This document shows, one piece after another, positions 1-6,666 of a DNA stretch of 49,811 nucleotides. The stretch is from Paludibacteraceae bacterium (GTDB lineage: Bacteria; Bacteroidota; Bacteroidia; Bacteroidales; Paludibacteraceae). The notes beneath the pieces were generated by a model. That model saw only the letters and a program-made list of their open reading frames with translations. It was not told where the DNA came from and did no database searches. The DNA is taken from assembly GCA_024401555.1 (NCBI GenBank), contig JAKSKV010000025.1, positions 1 through 49,811 on the forward strand. The letters are read 5' to 3'. The number at the start of each line of letters is the position of its first letter. Position 1 is the first letter of the stretch. The translations under genes and the position numbers were made by a program.

Positions 1-325
1 CCCGCTTGATGTGTTTGTCCATCAGATTGTAAAGGTAATAATTTGCCCGTGTTTTAAAAAACGGATGAGTGTAATTTCGCATCTCGACGATCACGTCGTC
101 GCCGTTGTCCAATTGGCAACGTAGGTCGAACGTGACGCCTCGTAGCTCCGGATGGTCGCGGATCTGTTCCACTGGAAGGAATTCCAAGTGCTCGATGGTT
201 CCGTAGTCTTCGCTGAGAATTGCATTGAGGAAGGACTTCATCGCCTTCTCTTCTCCCATACAATGTTTAAAACCGAAATCGGTTTTGAGGTCAATGTATA
301 CACCTCTGTTTTCTGTTATTATCAT
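1..325 (-). CDS. Rpn/PD-(D/E)XK nuclease-family transposase-like protein, N-terminal part (cut by window edge)
   Basis: The ATG at 325-323 opens a reading frame that stays open to base 1, giving 108 residues of the N-terminal part. It begins like other members of the family, with a 'DLKTDFGFKHCMG' segment. A 'FLNAIL' helix follows, and then a nuclease core with an aspartate in 'FDLRC' and 'VIVEMRN' as the E-x-[QR]-like strand. 'FFKTRANYYLYNLMD' comes after that. Family knowledge: these proteins are multi-copy in Bacteroidota, usually about 300 aa, and related to recombination-promoting nuclease Rpn. A TATCTTTG -7 box lies at 396-403 on the same strand. The short overlapping frame at 54-263 is a shadow of this gene. 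Confidence 0.82.
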   Translation of the reverse strand, partial: MIITENRGVYIDLKTDFGFKHCMGEEKAMKSFLNAILSEDYGTIEHLEFLPVEQIRDHPELRGVTFDLRCQLDNGDDVIVEMRNYTHPFFKTRANYYLYNLMDKHIKR

Positions 326-395
326 ACGTTAACAGGTTAGATTTGATATTATAAAAGTTGGAATCCGTACCGCATGGATGCGGGGGATTCTTTTG

Positions 396-403
396 CAAAG
401 ATA
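396..403 (-). promoter_or_regulatory. -7 promoter box of the Rpn-type gene
   Basis: The reverse strand reads TATCTTTG, a full match to the Bacteroidota -7 consensus TAnnTTTG. It predicts a leader of about 65 nt before the ATG at 325. That leader contains a small CCGCAT/ATGCGG hairpin. Confidence 0.5.
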
Positions 404-440
404 ATGAAAGATATTAAGAAAACAATGTTATGTGTGATAA

Positions 441-1121
441 TTACATAATACTAACAACGCTCGCCCTCTTTCCCTGCACCCTGAATTTCACCTCATACTC
501 CGCAAACTGAAATCCGTAAATACGGTTTTCATCGTCGTGGTAGGCGGGGCGAGGATCTTGGGCGATGACATCTATGAGCGCTTTCATCTTCTCCTTCGGT
601 AAAAAATCACGCATTTCATCGGGAATTTCAACCTCCAATTGGTAATCCGTGTTTTGAGTGGTGAAACCTATCTTCGCTTCCGGGTGGCAGTCTGCGGCGA
701 TATAGGGCTTGATGTCGTAGATCGGCGTGCCATCCATCAGGTCCGCTCCTGAGACAATTAGTACGATTCCATCGTTTTTATCACGCTCGATACCCTCCAA
801 TTTTACGGAGGAAAGGCCTATTTCGTTCGGACGGAAGGGCGATCGGGTAGCGAATACGCCCATACGGGTGTTTCCGCCCAAGCGTGGTGGACGGACGGTC
901 GGCGACCAGCCCTCACGACGAGCCTCGGAGAATCCCCAAATGATCCAGATGTGCGAAAAGTCGGTGATGCCCCGCAAGGCCTCTTCATTCCTGAACTCGG
1001 GTTCGAAAACGATACGGGCACGCAGGCTATCCACCAATCCGCTTTGACGGGGGATGCCAAATTTGGTGGGAAAGTCGCTCCTCATTTTTGCGATGATCTG
1101 GAATGTGGTGGAATCGGCCAT
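441..1121 (-). CDS. trmO: tRNA (N6-threonylcarbamoyladenosine(37)-N6)-methyltransferase TrmO (TsaA/YaeB family)
   Basis: TrmO uses S-adenosylmethionine to methylate t6A37 in ANN-decoding tRNAs, mainly tRNA-Thr(GGU). The 226-aa protein carries the family signature in order: 'FPTKFGIPRQSGLVDSL' near residue 20, 'ITDFSHIWIIWGF' near 52, 'GVFATRSPFRPNEIGLS' near 87 and 'DLMDGTPIYDIKPYI' near 125. These form the SAM-binding beta-barrel, and the C-terminal extension seen in E. coli YaeB is present. It stands alone, transcribed away from the ncRNA/chrA region. Family assignment is firm. The tRNA target is taken from characterised homologues. Confidence 0.93.
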   Translation of the reverse strand: MADSTTFQIIAKMRSDFPTKFGIPRQSGLVDSLRARIVFEPEFRNEEALRGITDFSHIWIIWGFSEARREGWSPTVRPPRLGGNTRMGVFATRSPFRPNEIGLSSVKLEGIERDKNDGIVLIVSGADLMDGTPIYDIKPYIAADCHPEAKIGFTTQNTDYQLEVEIPDEMRDFLPKEKMKALIDVIAQDPRPAYHDDENRIYGFQFAEYEVKFRVQGKRASVVSIM

Positions 1122-1286
1122 GATCTTGTCTTTTTCGCTATTTTTTACGCGAATCTAACATTTCCTATGCAGAAAAGCTCATTTTGCGACGATTATCATG
1201 CCGTTTGAACTAAAAATCCTACCATTTCAGTGCGGGGAGGTGTACTTTTGTATCAACAATAAAACCCCTATAATATAGCACTATAT

Positions 1287-1294
1287 TACTTTTG
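1287..1294 (+). promoter_or_regulatory. -7 promoter box for the candidate small RNA
   Basis: TACTTTTG matches TAnnTTTG. A second match of the same sequence lies at 1243-1250. Either could start a transcript that ends at the intrinsic terminator at 1411-1442, with no convincing protein gene between. Confidence 0.4.
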
Positions 1295-1299
1295 TAATT

Positions 1300-1442
1300 C
1301 TACCATGAAAAACACATTGGCGTGAAAAAGAAGCCAGCCTAATATTTCTTTCGGAGGAGAAAGATGTTTTAGGAACAATTAATTAGACAAAAGATGTTTG
1401 TAACCAAAGAAACGGAGTCGCTCACCGCACTCCGTTTTTTTG
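1300..1442 (+). ncRNA. Candidate structured small RNA, about 140 nt
   Basis: The 348-bp gap between trmO and the ChrA genes holds a promoter-like box at 1287-1294, two hairpins and an intrinsic terminator, but only a 6-codon open frame after the first ATG. The main hairpin spans 1338-1373. CCTAA pairs with TTAGG, and TCTTTC (1347-1352) pairs with GAAAGA (1359-1364), exposing a GGAGGA loop. A smaller TGGC/GCCA hairpin lies at 1318-1336. The terminator stem is ACGGAGT/ACTCCGT followed by T7. I do not recognise an Rfam family. 6S RNA or a trans-acting sRNA are possibilities, but neither is shown. Confidence 0.42.
1411..1442 (+). terminator. Intrinsic terminator of the candidate small RNA
   Basis: The stem ACGGAGT/ACTCCGT encloses a 10-nt loop and is followed by seven T residues. 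It ends immediately before the -7 box of the first ChrA gene. Confidence 0.75.
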
Positions 1443-1450
1443 TATCTTTG
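1443..1450 (+). promoter_or_regulatory. -7 promoter box of the chrA pair
   Basis: TATCTTTG matches TAnnTTTG exactly and starts in the T-tract of the preceding terminator. The predicted leader to the ATG at 1470 is roughly 13 nt. This favours 1470 over the upstream in-frame TTG at 1440. Confidence 0.55.
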
Positions 1451-1469
1451 CACTGATAAACTTACTATT

Positions 1470-2021
1470 ATGGTTTCATTACGGGAATTGTTCATAATTT
1501 TTTTTCGGATAGGCGCTTTCACGCTGGGAGGCGGTTACGCGATGCTGGCGATGGTGGAGCGTGATATCGTGACGAAGCGGAAGTACATCGAAAAGGAGGA
1601 GTTTTGGGATTTGATCGCTATCCTACAATCCTTGCCAGGTGTGTTCGCATTGAACACAGCCCTCTATGTGGGTTATAAGTTGCGTGGCCGTTGGGGTGCG
1701 TTCTGGGCATCGTTGGGCGCTGTGTTGCCCTCTTTCATCGCCATCATCCTGATCGCCATGTGTTTTACGGAGATTAAGGATAATGAGTTCGTTGAGAGGC
1801 TTTTCAAGGGTATTCGCCCCTGTGTGGTGGCGCTGATTGCTGTGCCTGCGTTTAATTTGATCAAAAAGAATTGCAAAGATTGGAAGATGGTCTTGGTGGC
1901 CATTCTCTCCGCTGTGTTGATTTGGTGGTTCAAGGTGAATCCGATTTGGATCATCGTGGTTGTCTCTGTAGGTGCGGTGCTCTATGGCGTTTATGGTTAT
2001 AATAAGATGAAAGGGAGGTGA
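1470..2021 (+). CDS. Chromate transporter family protein, first half (short-chain ChrA)
   Basis: This 183-aa integral membrane protein corresponds to one half of the long ChrA/CHR permease. It has the N-terminal CHR motif 'FTLGGGYAMLAMVERDIV' near residue 15 and 'LPGVFALNTALYVGYKL' near 58, followed by several hydrophobic helices. Short-chain CHR proteins work as adjacent pairs with opposite membrane topology, and its partner starts within the last codons of this gene. Family members export chromate, but the native substrate is unknown in many anaerobes. The start is the ATG at 1470, placed just after a clear -7 box. Confidence 0.88.
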   Translation: MVSLRELFIIFFRIGAFTLGGGYAMLAMVERDIVTKRKYIEKEEFWDLIAILQSLPGVFALNTALYVGYKLRGRWGAFWASLGAVLPSFIAIILIAMCFTEIKDNEFVERLFKGIRPCVVALIAVPAFNLIKKNCKDWKMVLVAILSAVLIWWFKVNPIWIIVVVSVGAVLYGVYGYNKMKGR

Positions 2022-2563
2022 TCATGGAATTTCTGCAACTATTATATGTCTTCTTCAAGATTGGTTTGTTGGGATTTGGAGGCGGTTACGCCATGCTTTC
2101 GTTGATTCAGTTCGAGGTGGTGGACCATTTCGGGTGGATGACCATTACCCAATTCTCCGATATGTTGGCGATTTCACAGATGACACCTGGCCCCGTCTCC
2201 ATCAATACGGCTACTTATGTGGGTTATGAAGTGGCTGGCATTCCAGGTGCGGTGGTGGCGACGATTGCATTGTGCCTTCCCTCCATCTTGATGATGTATT
2301 TTGTCATGCGCTTTATGATTGCCAACAATGACAATCGTTACATGCAATATGTTTTGAAGGGGTTGCGTCCCGTTTTAGGCGGTCTCATCTTAGCTGCGGC
2401 GTTGCTTTTGGTGAATCGTGAGAGTTTCGTCGATTTTGGGTGGGGCGAAAGCAATGTTTCTGTTATCATTTTTGTTGCTACATTTGTAGCGCTCTACTTT
2501 TATAAGGTCAATGCGATGTGGCTGATTGTGATAGCGGGAGCGATAGGAGTATTAATTATGTAA
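2018..2563 (+). CDS. Chromate transporter family protein, second half (short-chain ChrA)
   Basis: The partner short-chain CHR protein has 181 aa from the GTG at 2018, which overlaps the previous stop as GTGA. An ATG at 2024 is an equally possible start. The motifs mirror its neighbour: 'LLGFGGGYAMLSLIQFEVV' near residue 18 and 'TPGPVSINTATYVGYEV' near 56. This is the canonical pattern of two homologous halves that together equal one full-length ChrA. Translational coupling suggests assembly in a 1:1 complex in the inner membrane. Transport of chromate or another oxyanion is inferred from the family only. Confidence 0.88.
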   Translation: MIMEFLQLLYVFFKIGLLGFGGGYAMLSLIQFEVVDHFGWMTITQFSDMLAISQMTPGPVSINTATYVGYEVAGIPGAVVATIALCLPSILMMYFVMRFMIANNDNRYMQYVLKGLRPVLGGLILAAALLLVNRESFVDFGWGESNVSVIIFVATFVALYFYKVNAMWLIVIAGAIGVLIM

Positions 2564-2566
2564 TAA

Positions 2567-3130
2567 ATGATAAAGATGAAAAAACATTTATTTTTGATTG
2601 TCGCTGCTGTGGTGGCGATGGTTTGTAATCTAAATGCACAGAATATGGAAGGTAAGAAAGTATTGGTAGCCTACTTCTCGGCTACAGGAAACACGGCGCA
2701 AGTCGCTCAAAATTTGGCGCAAGGCATTGGCGCTGATCTCTTTGAAATCAAGCCTGAGCAGGCCTATACCAAAGCTGATTTGGATTGGCACGACAAACAA
2801 TCCCGCAGCTCTGTGGAGATGGCGGATAAATCATCCCGCCCTAAAATGGCGAATCAGTTGAAGGATGCCGCTTCGTATGACATCATCTATCTAGGTTTCC
2901 CAATTTGGTGGTACACAGCTCCTACAATCGTCAATACCTTCTTGGAGAGCGGAGATTTCTCTGGTAAGACCATCGTTCTATTCGCCACATCGGGTGGTAG
3001 CCGCTTGGGTAATACCAAGAGCGATTTGCAGAAGAGCGCTCCGAAGGCAACCTTTATCGATGGCGAGATTTTCAGTAGGAACGAGGATTCTGCTCGCCTT
3101 GCCAACTGGGCGAAGCGAGTTGTAAAGTAA
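2567..3130 (+). CDS. Exported flavodoxin-like protein
   Basis: This 187-aa protein has a classical signal peptide: 'MKKHLFLIVAAVVAMVCN' followed by 'LNAQ', with likely cleavage after the Ala. A flavodoxin fold follows. The FMN phosphate-binding loop is 'AYFSATGNTAQVAQNLAQ' near residue 36, and 'GFPIWWYTAPTIVNTFLE' is the aromatic isoalloxazine region near 113. 'LFATSGGSRLG' follows near residue 140. Translation may begin at 2567 or at the ATG at 2576. It lies 3 bp after the ChrA pair and is probably co-transcribed with it. Export of a flavodoxin suggests electron transfer outside the cytoplasm, but no partner can be named. Confidence 0.85.
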   Translation: MIKMKKHLFLIVAAVVAMVCNLNAQNMEGKKVLVAYFSATGNTAQVAQNLAQGIGADLFEIKPEQAYTKADLDWHDKQSRSSVEMADKSSRPKMANQLKDAASYDIIYLGFPIWWYTAPTIVNTFLESGDFSGKTIVLFATSGGSRLGNTKSDLQKSAPKATFIDGEIFSRNEDSARLANWAKRVVK

Positions 3131-3151
3131 TAGACAATAACGTATGATGGG

Positions 3152-3180
3152 CGGTGCTATCGGTGATGGCACCGTTTTTT
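3152..3180 (+). terminator. Terminator of the chrA-flavodoxin unit
   Basis: The inverted repeat CGGTGC/GCACCG is followed by T6. It lies between this unit and the convergent rhomboid gene. Confidence 0.7.
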
Positions 3181-3754
3181 ATTCTTCTCTCTTTCCTGCA
3201 AAAACGAAGCCTGAGACACCTCCGCAAGCGCCACCGATCAAATGGGCCATCTGGGAGATATTATCTGCGGAAAAGAGCCCGTTGAAGATCTCCTTGCCTA
3301 AATACAATACTAAAACCAATAGGAACGTCAGAGGAATCTCTCCCTCTTTGAAAGAGGTCATGGATCCTAAGATGATAAATGCGAATACTACGCCTGATGC
3401 CCCTAATAGTCCGTAAGGGAAGAAGATGTTGTTGATGAGCGCCGTGATAAAAGCGGTCGCCGCAATGACGAAAAGCAGCCGTTTGCTGCCATATTTCTCC
3501 TCCAGCATCGGTCCGATGAGAATGAAGAGCAACATGTTGTTGAGGTAGTGCGAGAGGTTGGCGTGTCCCAATACATGGGTGAACATCCTCAAATAGGTCA
3601 TTGGATTGAACCAAGAGGAAGGGTAGGTGGTGAAGAACGCCTGTGTGATGAAATCTCCCGTAAAGGTTCCCAACATTAGGACAATCCCTGAAATCAGGGC
3701 GAAACTCAATACGACTGGAGAGTTGAATGTTATTCTAAGGCCATTGTTACTCAT
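3179..3754 (-). CDS. Rhomboid family intramembrane serine protease
   Basis: The 191-aa polytopic membrane protein has the rhomboid catalytic layout. 'SHYLNNMLL' near residue 68 supplies the conserved H/N pair, 'LLGASGVVFAF' near 117 contains the catalytic Ser of GASG, and 'MAHLIGGACGG' near 169 supplies the catalytic His. Rhomboids cleave transmembrane substrates within the bilayer. It lacks the usual long N-terminal and linker regions and is at the short end of the family. It lies 9 bp downstream of the DUF554 gene on the same strand, so the two probably share a transcript. The substrate is unknown. Confidence 0.9.
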   Translation of the reverse strand: MSNNGLRITFNSPVVLSFALISGIVLMLGTFTGDFITQAFFTTYPSSWFNPMTYLRMFTHVLGHANLSHYLNNMLLFILIGPMLEEKYGSKRLLFVIAATAFITALINNIFFPYGLLGASGVVFAFIILGSMTSFKEGEIPLTFLLVLVLYLGKEIFNGLFSADNISQMAHLIGGACGGVSGFVFAGKREE

Positions 3755-3763
3755 ACTATTTAC

Positions 3764-4462
3764 TTATAATAATCCTTTCACCACATAAAATATCACAGGC
3801 ACCAAAAGACTTGGGAGCATATTCACTGTCTTGCAATCTTTGATGCCCAACATGGATAGCCCGGAACTGACAATCAATACGCCTCCGACAATGCTCAATT
3901 CGTTGCGCATCGGTTCGGGCATGGCGGCACTGAAATGGTAGGCGACCATATAGAAAAAGCCTTGCCAACAAAAAAGGATGGGTGCGGCCAATAGCATCAC
4001 TCTTCCGTAGGAGGCGGCTAACACGGCGGATCCGACCATGTCCAAGGTGGCGTTGGTGTAGAGGAAGGTGTTGGCGGGTTCGTTGAATGCCCAGCCGTGA
4101 CTTGGGGAGAGGGCGGATTGCACAGGTCCGACGATGGCGAAGGTGCCGATGCAGAAGAGTAATACGCCAGTCGTGAGCCCTTGCACCTCTCTTTTATGTC
4201 CTTTGGCGGCGCGTTCGATACGGCCCTCCAAATCCAGCTTCGTACCGATTAGGGCACCTATCGCGATGCTTAGGATAAAGAGAACCGGAATCTCACTTTT
4301 CTGCATATTGGGTAGCGCCGCATTGGCTCCTAAGATGAGGCAACAGATTCCCAGTCCGTTGAATAACGCTTGTTTGTACCGCTCGGAGATTTTATCGCCG
4401 AAGAGCGAACCGCAAGTCGCTCCGATCACGATGGTGCAAGTATTGATGATGGTTCCTAACAT
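3764..4462 (-). CDS. DUF554 family membrane protein
   Basis: The protein has 232 aa, six to seven hydrophobic segments and the DUF554 signature at its start ('MLGTIINTCTIVIGATCGS'), followed by 'GLGICCLILGANAAL' and 'IAIGALIGTKLDLEGRIE'. The family (E. coli YqgA, B. subtilis YdfK) has no established biochemical function. Its first 14 codons and start region (4420-4463) are duplicated at 5215-5258 on the other side of the kinase gene. The gene has therefore been separated from its original upstream sequence and now sits 25 bp behind the kinase stop. Expression may now depend on the kinase transcript. Confidence 0.88.
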   Translation of the reverse strand: MLGTIINTCTIVIGATCGSLFGDKISERYKQALFNGLGICCLILGANAALPNMQKSEIPVLFILSIAIGALIGTKLDLEGRIERAAKGHKREVQGLTTGVLLFCIGTFAIVGPVQSALSPSHGWAFNEPANTFLYTNATLDMVGSAVLAASYGRVMLLAAPILFCWQGFFYMVAYHFSAAMPEPMRNELSIVGGVLIVSSGLSMLGIKDCKTVNMLPSLLVPVIFYVVKGLL

Positions 4463-4463
4463 T
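4420..4463. repeat. 44-bp direct repeat, copy 1 (start of the DUF554 gene)
   Basis: These 44 bases are identical to 5215-5258, and identity ends abruptly on both sides. This copy forms the first 14 codons of the intact DUF554 gene. The two copies bracket the kinase insert at 4464-5214. Confidence 0.95.
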
Positions 4464-4487
4464 GTGAATGTTTAGATATTGTTCTGT

Positions 4488-5090
4488 TTACAATATTTTG
4501 TAATTCGCATCAATCACGTAAATATCTCCATTTATATCTTTTAATACGTTGCGTGGATATAAATCTGAAATCTCTATATCTCCATTGGAGAATCTTGCTT
4601 CGCCAGTTTCAAGGAATCCTAAACTTTCCATATAACATTTAATTTCTAAAGGGGAAGAAAAAGTCACGTCTTTTATATAGTCTTGTGATAATATGGGGTA
4701 TGTGCTATTTCCTCCAAAACCAGTGAACCCATAAAGTTCGTAACGTGTTTGAGGAAAAATGGAATTGTGTAGAATCAATCTGTCTAACAAGTCTAATACA
4801 GAGGGGCTCAACATGAGATTATTGATCTTGTATACTGTATTTCCATCTTTCGAAAGGTAAACTTCATTTTCGACGCCACTTGGGAATGGTACTCCCAGTT
4901 TTGCAATGTCATGGAAATTTAGCCAAAGTCCCATCTCTTTGGCTAAAGAGAATGCTGATGCATTTACAATATCAATTACTTCGAAGTCGGATAAAGACGT
5001 TCTATCTCCTTGTGCATGGCGGCAATTTTCTTCGCTTCTTCTTCGCAATTTACCCGCATAGACTTCAATTTGGCAATTCTTTGCAAGCAT
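4488..5090 (-). CDS. Polyvalent-protein-type Ser/Thr/Tyr kinase-like protein (accessory, probably frameshifted at its N-terminus)
   Basis: The frame of 200 aa ends in a compact kinase-like domain resembling the 'Kinase-PolyVal' family described in polyvalent proteins of mobile elements. 'PSGVENEVYLSKDGNTVYK' has the nucleotide-loop strand and a lysine. 'ISDLYPRNVLKD' resembles the HRDxxxxN catalytic loop, and 'IYVIDANYKIL' supplies the metal-binding Asp near the C-terminus. The first 50 or so residues in this frame are arginine-rich and unconvincing. The natural N-terminus seems to be the overlapping frame at 4976-5128, one base out of register. Internal translation could begin at the ATG at 4934. 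The gene is AT-rich and bracketed by 44-bp direct repeats. The activity is unproven. Confidence 0.6.
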   Translation of the reverse strand: MLAKNCQIEVYAGKLRRRSEENCRHAQGDRTSLSDFEVIDIVNASAFSLAKEMGLWLNFHDIAKLGVPFPSGVENEVYLSKDGNTVYKINNLMLSPSVLDLLDRLILHNSIFPQTRYELYGFTGFGGNSTYPILSQDYIKDVTFSSPLEIKCYMESLGFLETGEARFSNGDIEISDLYPRNVLKDINGDIYVIDANYKIL

Positions 5091-5128
5091 CTTTCTACTG
5101 ATTGTTTGTGAAACTCATTTATATACAT
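4976..5128 (-). CDS. 50-aa ORF, probable N-terminal part of the kinase-like gene in another frame
   Basis: The ATG at 5128 opens a 50-codon frame ending in TAA at 4976-4978, overlapping the kinase frame by 115 bp. The product has a coiled, charged stretch ('VNCEEEAKKIAAMHKEIERL') ending in LYPTSK. From memory, kinase-like proteins of this family carry a similar E/K-rich helix and a 'YPTS' motif just before the segment seen here as 'VIDIVNASAFSLAKEMGLW'. One missing base around 4977-4985 would explain the split. A genuine overlapping small gene is the alternative. Confidence 0.5.
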   Translation of the reverse strand: MYINEFHKQSVERCLQRIAKLKSMRVNCEEEAKKIAAMHKEIERLYPTSK

Positions 5129-5200
5129 AGTTTTTTTTGCGAAAATAAGTATTTTTTTTGTCTTTTGACTTTGTTGAAATCCTTAAAATCAACGATTTTG

Positions 5201-5257
5201 TCATGAAAGTATAACTCCGATCACGATGGTGCAAGTATTGATGATGGTTCCTAACAT
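5201..5257 (-). other. Orphan 18-codon start of the DUF554 gene left upstream of the kinase insert
   Basis: The second repeat copy keeps the original ATG (5255-5257) and 14 DUF554 codons. It then runs into insert sequence and stops after 18 codons at TGA 5201-5203. It may still be translated as a leader peptide from the ancestral promoter. Confidence 0.6.
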
Positions 5258-5258
5258 T
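5215..5258. repeat. 44-bp direct repeat, copy 2
   Basis: Identical to 4420-4463. It lies between the kinase insert and the ancestral upstream region of the DUF554 gene. The insert with one repeat unit is 795 bp. Confidence 0.95.
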
Positions 5259-5296
5259 TTCTTGTTCGGTTTTTGTGAAGGGGCTAATTCAATAAA

Positions 5297-5315
5297 GGGC
5301 GAATTCAATTCGCCC
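5297..5315. repeat. GGGCGAATT palindrome overlapping the end of the long queA paralogue
   Basis: GGGCGAATT and AATTCGCCC are perfect inverted arms around one base. On the reverse strand the unit supplies the last codons and the TGA stop (5305-5307) of the queA-like gene. Palindromes of the type (A/T)GGGGCGAATT are familiar dispersed REP-like units in bacterial genomes. Confidence 0.55.
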
Positions 5316-6537
5316 CTACCGTGCGTGTCAGAAGAGAGCTGTCCCCGTAGCTCAAGAACCTGAAATCGTTCTTCATCGCATAGTCATACATCCGCTTCCA
5401 ATCCTCTCCCACGAAGGCGGAGATAAGGAGCAGCAAGGTGCTCTGCGGTTGGTGGAAATTGGTGATGATCGCCTTCACGATGTGGAAAGTGTAACCGGGG
5501 ACAATGATGATTTGGGTATCCGCGCAGATGCTCTCCAATCCATGCTTCTCCATAAAGGCGAGGATGGCGTCGAGCGACTCCTCGGTGGAGAGGTTATAAC
5601 CGCTTTGGTAAGGCATCCATTGGGTAACCTTCAACTCGCTTTCGCAGAGGTTGGGATTCTCCGCCAATTGGCAGCCGATGTAGTAGAGACTCTCCAAAGT
5701 CCGCACGGAAGTGGTGCCGACCGCGATGACTTTTCCTGCTTGCCTGATCTTCTCCACGACACTCTTCTGTACGGAGATCCATTCGGTATGCATCTCATGG
5801 TCGCCTATGGTCTCGGATTTCACGGGTTGGAAGGTGCCTGCGCCTACATGGAGCGTCACCTCTTCGCAATGGATGTTTTTCTTTTCCAGCGAGGCGAACA
5901 CCTCTGGGGTGAAGTGTAGTCCAGCTGTTGGGGCCGCCACGGATCCTTTGATTTTGGAATAGACGGTCTGGTAGGTGATTTTGTCACGATCCACCGTCTC
6001 TCTGTGCAAATAGGGCGGAATCGGCAGCACACCGAACGCGTCGAGGATAGAGGCGAAGTTCACTGTGGTGTCCTCCCAAAAGAATCTAACATAATAGGCA
6101 TTGCCCACCGCTTCTTGCTTCTCCGCTTTGAAGATGATCTCCTTGCCCTCTACCGTCACCGATTTCTCCAAAATGGTGCCTGGTTTCCATTTGCTGGCGT
6201 TGCCCACCATACACTTCCAGGTACATTCGCCTGTGGTTTGGAATGTGAGGACATAGTCGTGCGGACGGATAGGTTCCAAGCAGAATACTTCGATGCGGGC
6301 GCCTGTCTCCTTGTGGAAGACCAGACGAGCTTGGATGACGCGGGTGTTGTTGCAGACCAACAAGTCTCCCTCGTTCAGATAATCCGGGATGTTTTTGAAA
6401 ATGGAGTGGGAGATCTCTCCGTTGCGGTAGAGGAGTAATTTAGACTCGTCTCTTTTCTCCAAAGGGAATTTCGCGATGCGCTCATCAGGAAGGTCATAGT
6501 TGAAATCTTCGATGGCGATGTCTTGTGGATTCTGCAT
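5305..6537 (-). CDS. queA: QueA-family S-adenosylmethionine:tRNA ribosyltransferase-isomerase, long paralogue
   Basis: QueA transfers and isomerises the ribosyl moiety of SAM onto preQ1 in tRNA to make epoxyqueuosine. This copy of about 410 aa retains the standard motifs: 'FNYDLPDERIAKFPLEKRD' near residue 12, 'GSVAAPTAGLHFTPEVF' near 200, 'LHVGAGTFQPVKSE', 'VGTTSVRTLESLYY' and 'TNFHQPQSTLLLLISAF'. It is longer than the second window copy at 29456-30505, mainly through insertions in the middle and C-terminal parts. The start at 6537 (MQNPQD) fits homologues. An in-frame ATG at 6558 sits almost on the predicted transcription start. The last codons lie inside a palindromic repeat. Confidence 0.85.
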   Translation of the reverse strand: MQNPQDIAIEDFNYDLPDERIAKFPLEKRDESKLLLYRNGEISHSIFKNIPDYLNEGDLLVCNNTRVIQARLVFHKETGARIEVFCLEPIRPHDYVLTFQTTGECTWKCMVGNASKWKPGTILEKSVTVEGKEIIFKAEKQEAVGNAYYVRFFWEDTTVNFASILDAFGVLPIPPYLHRETVDRDKITYQTVYSKIKGSVAAPTAGLHFTPEVFASLEKKNIHCEEVTLHVGAGTFQPVKSETIGDHEMHTEWISVQKSVVEKIRQAGKVIAVGTTSVRTLESLYYIGCQLAENPNLCESELKVTQWMPYQSGYNLSTEESLDAILAFMEKHGLESICADTQIIIVPGYTFHIVKAIITNFHQPQSTLLLLISAFVGEDWKRMYDYAMKNDFRFLSYGDSSLLTRTVGAN

Positions 6538-6562
6538 TTTCTTCTTGTTTTGTGTCAATATG

Positions 6563-6570
6563 CAAAGGTA
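6563..6570 (-). promoter_or_regulatory. -7 box of the long queA paralogue
   Basis: The reverse strand reads TACCTTTG, matching TAnnTTTG, about 25 bp upstream of the ATG at 6537. Confidence 0.5.
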
Positions 6571-6666
6571 GTCATTTAAGAGTTAAGAAACGATAGTTCG
6601 ACGAAGTCAATTAAGAATTAGGAACTTTTTCGTTCCTTAGGATATATGAATTGTTTTATGATATGC

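Noticed and set aside
4464-5214. Insertion sequence or integron-cassette interpretation of the kinase insert
   Set aside because: No transposase, integrase, attC-like palindrome or terminal inverted repeat is visible at either end.
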